Assembly (NCBI GenBank): GCA_002413265.1
Contig: DHWR01000262.1
Location: 1-8,147 of the forward strand
Length of the DNA stretch: 8,147 nt
Direction: 5' to 3'
Source: Chloroflexi bacterium UBA5177
GTDB lineage: Bacteria > Chloroflexota > UBA5177
Positions 5,845-8,147 of this stretch are shown in pieces (within the stretch, counting starts at the first letter, position 1; each line of letters starts with the position of its first letter). The position numbers were made by a program, and so were the translations under genes. Under the pieces are notes generated by a model. The model searched no databases and was not told the DNA's origin. It saw only the letters and a program-made list of their open reading frames with translations.

Positions 5845-6775
5845 CTTCGAGTCGAGTCTGCGTCATCTTGAACACGAGCTGGAAAACGTTCGCGCAAGGG
5901 GTTCCAACGGCTCCTCCTCGGAGCAGCAAGAGCGGCTGCAGGCCGAGCTGGAGAACCAGCTACGCGGGATCTACGCCTCTCTCACCGCCTGGCAGAAAGT
6001 CCAGGTTTCCAGACACCTCGAACGCCCGTACGCTCTCGACTACCTTCAGCTGGGGTTCTCGGACTTCGTTGAGCTACACGGCGACCGTTCATTTGCGGAT
6101 GATCGGGCCATCATTGGCGGTCCGGCTGTGCTCGATAGCCGAACTGTCATGGTCATAGGCCAGCAGAAGGGTCGCGACACCCGCGAAAACGTCGAACGAA
6201 ACTTTGGAATGCCGCACCCCGAGGGATATCGCAAGGCCGAGCGTCTGATGAAGCAGGCGGAACGCCTGGGTATCCCGGTCGTCACCCTCATCGACATCCC
6301 TGGAGCCTCCGCCAGTCTTCAGGACGAGGAACGCGGCCAGTCGGAAGCAATCGCCTCCAGCATTTCCACCATGCTGGCGCTAAACGTGCCCACTGTCGCC
6401 GTGGTGATCGGAGAAGGAGGCAGCGGCGGCGCCCTCGCCATTGCCTGTGCCGATCGTCTCTACATGCTCGAGTACGCTACCTTCACTGTCGCCTCACCCG
6501 AAGCGGCCGCGGCCATCCTGTGGAGAGATGCGGTCAAGGCTCCCGAAGCCGCTCAAAACATGAAGATCACCGCCGACGACCTCATGGAGATGGGCTTTGC
6601 CGACGGAATCATTCCTGAGCCCATCGGCGGTGCGCACCGCGATCGATCGGCTGCAGCGAAATCGGTGACTGAATTGGCGACGCGTGCTCTGAACGAGCTC
6701 GACAGTCTGCCGCGCGAGGAGCTGCTCGCTCGCCGATATGAGAAGTACCGCGACATCGATTTCTTTCGAGAATAG
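5828..6775 (+). CDS. accA: Acetyl-CoA carboxylase carboxyltransferase, alpha subunit
   Basis: Counted from the TTG at 5828 the protein has 315 residues, normal for AccA, the partner of AccD in the cytosolic alpha2-beta2 carboxyltransferase. It starts with the usual helical region (SLLDFESSLRHLEHELENV) and a KVQVSRHLERPYALDYL segment at 57-73. The core has FVELHGDRSFADDRAIIGG at 80-98, GQQKGRDT at 111-118, GMPHPEGYRKAERLMKQAE at 127-145, the glycine loop IGEGGSGGALAI at 194-205, and the SPEAAAAILWRD segment at 223-234. Two places differ from what I recall of the family: GQQKGR for GHQKGR, and DIPGASASLQDEERGQ (156-171) for DTPGAYPG..AEERGQ. The frame and all large blocks are intact, so I take it as functional with local divergence. 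A start at the ATG 5792 is possible but less likely. Confidence 0.95.
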   Translation: MPSLLDFESSLRHLEHELENVRARGSNGSSSEQQERLQAELENQLRGIYASLTAWQKVQVSRHLERPYALDYLQLGFSDFVELHGDRSFADDRAIIGGPAVLDSRTVMVIGQQKGRDTRENVERNFGMPHPEGYRKAERLMKQAERLGIPVVTLIDIPGASASLQDEERGQSEAIASSISTMLALNVPTVAVVIGEGGSGGALAIACADRLYMLEYATFTVASPEAAAAILWRDAVKAPEAAQNMKITADDLMEMGFADGIIPEPIGGAHRDRSAAAKSVTELATRALNELDSLPREELLARRYEKYRDIDFFRE

Positions 6776-6784
6776 CGAGTTCAG

Positions 6785-7270
6785 TTGGCGATCAAAAGCG
6801 GTGAAAAGGTCAAGATCGTCACGGTTAACCGGCGCGCCACCCACGACTATCACATCGATGAACGGGTGGAGGCGGGCCTGGTTTTGACCGGGACGGAGAT
6901 CAAATCCATCCGAGAGGGAAGGATCAATCTGCGTGAAGGGTACGCGCGTGTCTCGGACGGTGAAGCCTGGCTCACCAACGTCCACATCGCGCCATACGAA
7001 CATGGCAATCGGTACAACCACGAGCCGTTGCGGGACCGCAAGCTGCTCCTGCACCGTGGCGAGATCGATTCCCTCATCGGCAAAGTCCGGCAGAAGGGCT
7101 ACACGTTGGTTCCCCTCCAGGTCTATCTAAAGAACGGAAAAGCAAAGGTAGAGCTTGGCCTGGGTCGCGGCAAGCGCGAGTACGACAAGCGTGAGGCGAT
7201 CGCGCGACGCGAAGGGCAGCGTGAAATCGAGCGTGGCATGCGGGAACGCGAACGCGAGCGAGACCGGTAG
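6785..7270 (+). CDS. smpB: SsrA-binding protein SmpB
   Basis: The 161-residue protein is full length for SmpB, which brings tmRNA to stalled ribosomes for trans-translation. Family blocks run the whole length: NRRATHDYHIDE at 15-26, GLVLTGTEIKSIREGRINLR at 31-50, ANVH-type strand (TNVHIAPY) at 64-71, NHEPLRDRKLLLHRGEI at 78-94, GYTLVPLQVYLKNGKAKVEL at 105-124, and GKREYDKREA at 129-138. The very basic, Arg/Glu-rich tail that follows is the part that enters the ribosomal mRNA channel. The start is a TTG 9 bases after the accA stop, with only a weak GCGAG before it, so translation may depend on coupling to accA. No ATG lies in the early part of the frame. No ssrA (tmRNA) gene is seen nearby, and SmpB's RNA must be encoded elsewhere. 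Confidence 0.96.
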   Translation: MAIKSGEKVKIVTVNRRATHDYHIDERVEAGLVLTGTEIKSIREGRINLREGYARVSDGEAWLTNVHIAPYEHGNRYNHEPLRDRKLLLHRGEIDSLIGKVRQKGYTLVPLQVYLKNGKAKVELGLGRGKREYDKREAIARREGQREIERGMRERERERDR

Positions 7271-7280
7271 CTTGCGATAA

Positions 7281-7310
7281 GAAGAAGCGCCCCCGAAGGG
7301 GCGCCTCTTT
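7281..7310 (+). terminator. Intrinsic terminator after smpB, probably bidirectional
   Basis: A perfect 7-bp GC stem, GCGCCCC (7287-7293) with GGGGCGC (7298-7304), closes a CGAA tetraloop and is followed by CTCTTT. Beyond one A/C mismatch the stem extends through AAGAA/TCTTT-type pairs. On the minus strand the same hairpin is followed by TTCTTCTTAT. It lies in the 53-base gap between the converging smpB and the 7324-7920 gene, so it can end transcripts from both sides. Confidence 0.85.
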
Positions 7311-7323
7311 CGCCACTTCTACA

Positions 7324-7920
7324 TTACTTAGTTTCGGTCGAGGAGGCTTTCTTGGCTGTGGTCTTGGCCTTCTCCTTCACCGTGTCGACTGCCTCTTCAA
7401 CCGTCTCCGAGGCAGTCGCAGCCGCGCCGTCCGGGGCGCTCGAAGGCGCCGGTTGGGAGCTCTGGAAGGTTGTATAGCTGCTCTGCTGGACCGGCCCACT
7501 GGCACCGGTGAGCCGATCGAGTAGGTCGTCTCGGCGTTGCTCGTCCAGGATGAAGTACGCGATGACGCTACCCAATGTCAGCACAAACAGGAACTTCAGC
7601 TTGCCATGGCCCTTTTTTGGGGCTAGCTGCTTTTCCGCGCGCGTCTTCGCCTCGTCAACAGCCTCGTGACCTTTTTCGCGCAGCGTGTCGATAGAGTCGG
7701 TCAACGCAGACTTGCTGTTGTCCGCCAGGTCGTCGATGGCGCGGGTAATCGCTTTCGCTACTCCCTCGTAATCGATCTCCCTGAAGGCATCCTTCAGCTG
7801 GCTCGATGCGTCGGTTCGCGCGCCAGGGTTCGTAATGAACTCCACCGCCGCGCGCGATGCCGAAAGCAGCACCAGCGCACTCAGCTGCCTGTACCAGTTC
7901 TCCTCGTTATTCATACTCAT
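7324..7920 (-). CDS. Unrecognised single-pass membrane protein with Lys/Ala-rich tail
   Basis: The 198-residue protein is not one I recognise. Residues 1-100 are soluble and mostly helical, with alternating charged and hydrophobic residues (EGVAKAITRAIDDLADNSKS, then SIDTLREKGHEAVDEAKTRA), likely amphipathic or coiled-coil helices. A single hydrophobic span sits at about 108-125 (FLFVLTLGSVIAYFIL), preceded by KKGHGKLK and followed by DEQRRDD. Residues 140-198 are low complexity: Ser/Pro/Gln-rich, then Glu/Val/Thr and a Lys/Ala/Thr tail (VKEKAKTTAKKASS). It loosely recalls YtxH-like stress or envelope proteins, but those usually carry the span near the N-terminus. The ATG at 7920 follows a strong GGAGGAAAGGA (7931-7941); an ATG two codons in is equally possible. 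It converges on smpB and shares its terminator. Confidence 0.8.
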   Translation of the reverse strand: MSMNNEENWYRQLSALVLLSASRAAVEFITNPGARTDASSQLKDAFREIDYEGVAKAITRAIDDLADNSKSALTDSIDTLREKGHEAVDEAKTRAEKQLAPKKGHGKLKFLFVLTLGSVIAYFILDEQRRDDLLDRLTGASGPVQQSSYTTFQSSQPAPSSAPDGAAATASETVEEAVDTVKEKAKTTAKKASSTETK

Positions 7921-7930
7921 ACTTATTCAA

Positions 7931-7941
7931 TCCTTTCCTCC
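7931..7941 (-). promoter_or_regulatory. Ribosome binding site of the membrane-protein gene
   Basis: On the minus strand GGAGGAAAGGA lies 10 bases before the ATG at 7920-7918, so AGGA is slightly far and GGAGG farther. A TTG (7932-7930) directly after AAAGGA opens a 7-codon frame, MNKYEYE, ending inside the start of the real gene. The ATG is preferred because its frame gives the long protein with a membrane span. Confidence 0.5.
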
Positions 7942-8147
7942 GGCAGCCCGCACTGGCCGGAAACCCGGGGCCTCTGTCCTGATTGTGCCACAGCCCGGCA
8001 CAGCGCCGGCGTACCCTCAGAAACACCACGTCCGAGACCTGACCCGCGACCCGCGGACGCAAACGTGCGCCTCGCGACGGTTCAAATCGCAAGATGTGTT
8101 CCCGGTCCCACACCTCGCTTGTGGCTTGGCCGCCTGGGTCCAGTCGT
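7942..8147. other. Upstream non-coding stretch to the right window edge
   Basis: These roughly 200 bases precede the membrane-protein gene and run to the window edge. No gene is called. The minus-strand frame is open from the edge to 7907, but its product is rich in Arg, Cys and Trp and looks like chance translation. A GGTTCAAATC (8079-8088) recalls a tRNA T-loop, yet no T-stem, anticodon arm or acceptor pairs around it. Small GC hairpins near 7985-8010 are the only other structure. Confidence 0.4.
7982..7990 (-). promoter_or_regulatory. Candidate extended -10 for the membrane-protein gene
   Basis: The minus strand reads TGG-CACAAT, a TGn-extended -10 with four of six core matches. It lies about 60 bases upstream of the ATG at 7920. 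No -35 is evident, as an extended -10 may not need. GC-rich short hairpins (GTGCC 7985-7989 with GGCAC 7997-8001) overlap it. Confidence 0.25.

Noticed and set aside
7909..7932. Seven-codon TTG-initiated micro-ORF (MNKYEYE) overlapping the start of the membrane-protein gene
   Set aside because: The ribosome site spacing fits, but such a short frame arises easily and nothing suggests a regulated leader peptide.
8079..8088. GGTTCAAATC resembling a tRNA or tmRNA T-loop near smpB
   Set aside because: The flanking bases do not form a 5-bp T-stem, and no acceptor or anticodon arm is found, so it is not a tRNA or ssrA 3' end.
7907..8147. Open minus-strand frame from the right edge to a stop inside the start of the membrane-protein gene
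   Set aside because: About 80 codons stay open, but the product is rich in Arg, Cys, Trp and His with no domain-like pattern, as expected by chance in GC-rich DNA. A real gene tail entering from the right cannot be fully excluded.

Overview
The window is bacterial, GC-rich chromosomal DNA carrying mostly housekeeping genes. The minus-strand run of a SpoIIIAA/Ycf45-type R3H-domain ATPase, thymidylate kinase, a DarA/PstA-type cyclic-di-AMP receptor and a ParB-like protein, next to a RodZ-like HTH membrane protein and accD-accA-smpB, fits a Gram-positive-related or Chloroflexota-like bacterium. Within Chloroflexota a Thermomicrobia-type genome would fit best. This placement rests on family resemblance and remembered gene order, not on a search. 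I see no mobile element, CRISPR array, tRNA, rRNA or phage gene.

Layout: positions 3653 down to 1 form a tightly packed minus-strand operon of a tandem GNAT-like protein, R3H ATPase, tmk, darA and a ParB-like gene cut by the window edge. Three consecutive junctions are the same 4-nt GTGA overlap and the fourth is a 7-nt overlap with a GTG start, so translation is probably coupled along the run. The operon starts from a 368-base divergent intergenic region (3654-4021) that carries promoter-like elements in both directions and two small inverted repeats.

On the plus strand, a rodZ-like gene (4022-4789) is followed after 164 bases by accD (4954-5844), accA (TTG start at 5828, overlapping accD by 17 nt) and smpB (9 nt after accA). 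AccD and AccA are the two carboxyltransferase subunits of acetyl-CoA carboxylase. SmpB is the tmRNA partner in ribosome rescue. A strong GC hairpin at 7281-7310 ends this unit and probably also the convergent minus-strand gene at 7324-7920, an unrecognised single-pass membrane protein with amphipathic N-terminal helices and a low-complexity Lys/Ala/Thr-rich tail.

No obviously new multi-gene system stands out. The points most worth a second look are the R3H ATPase with its middle domain of unknown role, the GNAT-like protein whose two domains both seem to lack the acetyl-CoA loop, the unusual active-site-region residues in both AccA and AccD, the coupled c-di-AMP receptor/dTMP kinase/ATPase operon, and the unrecognised membrane protein.
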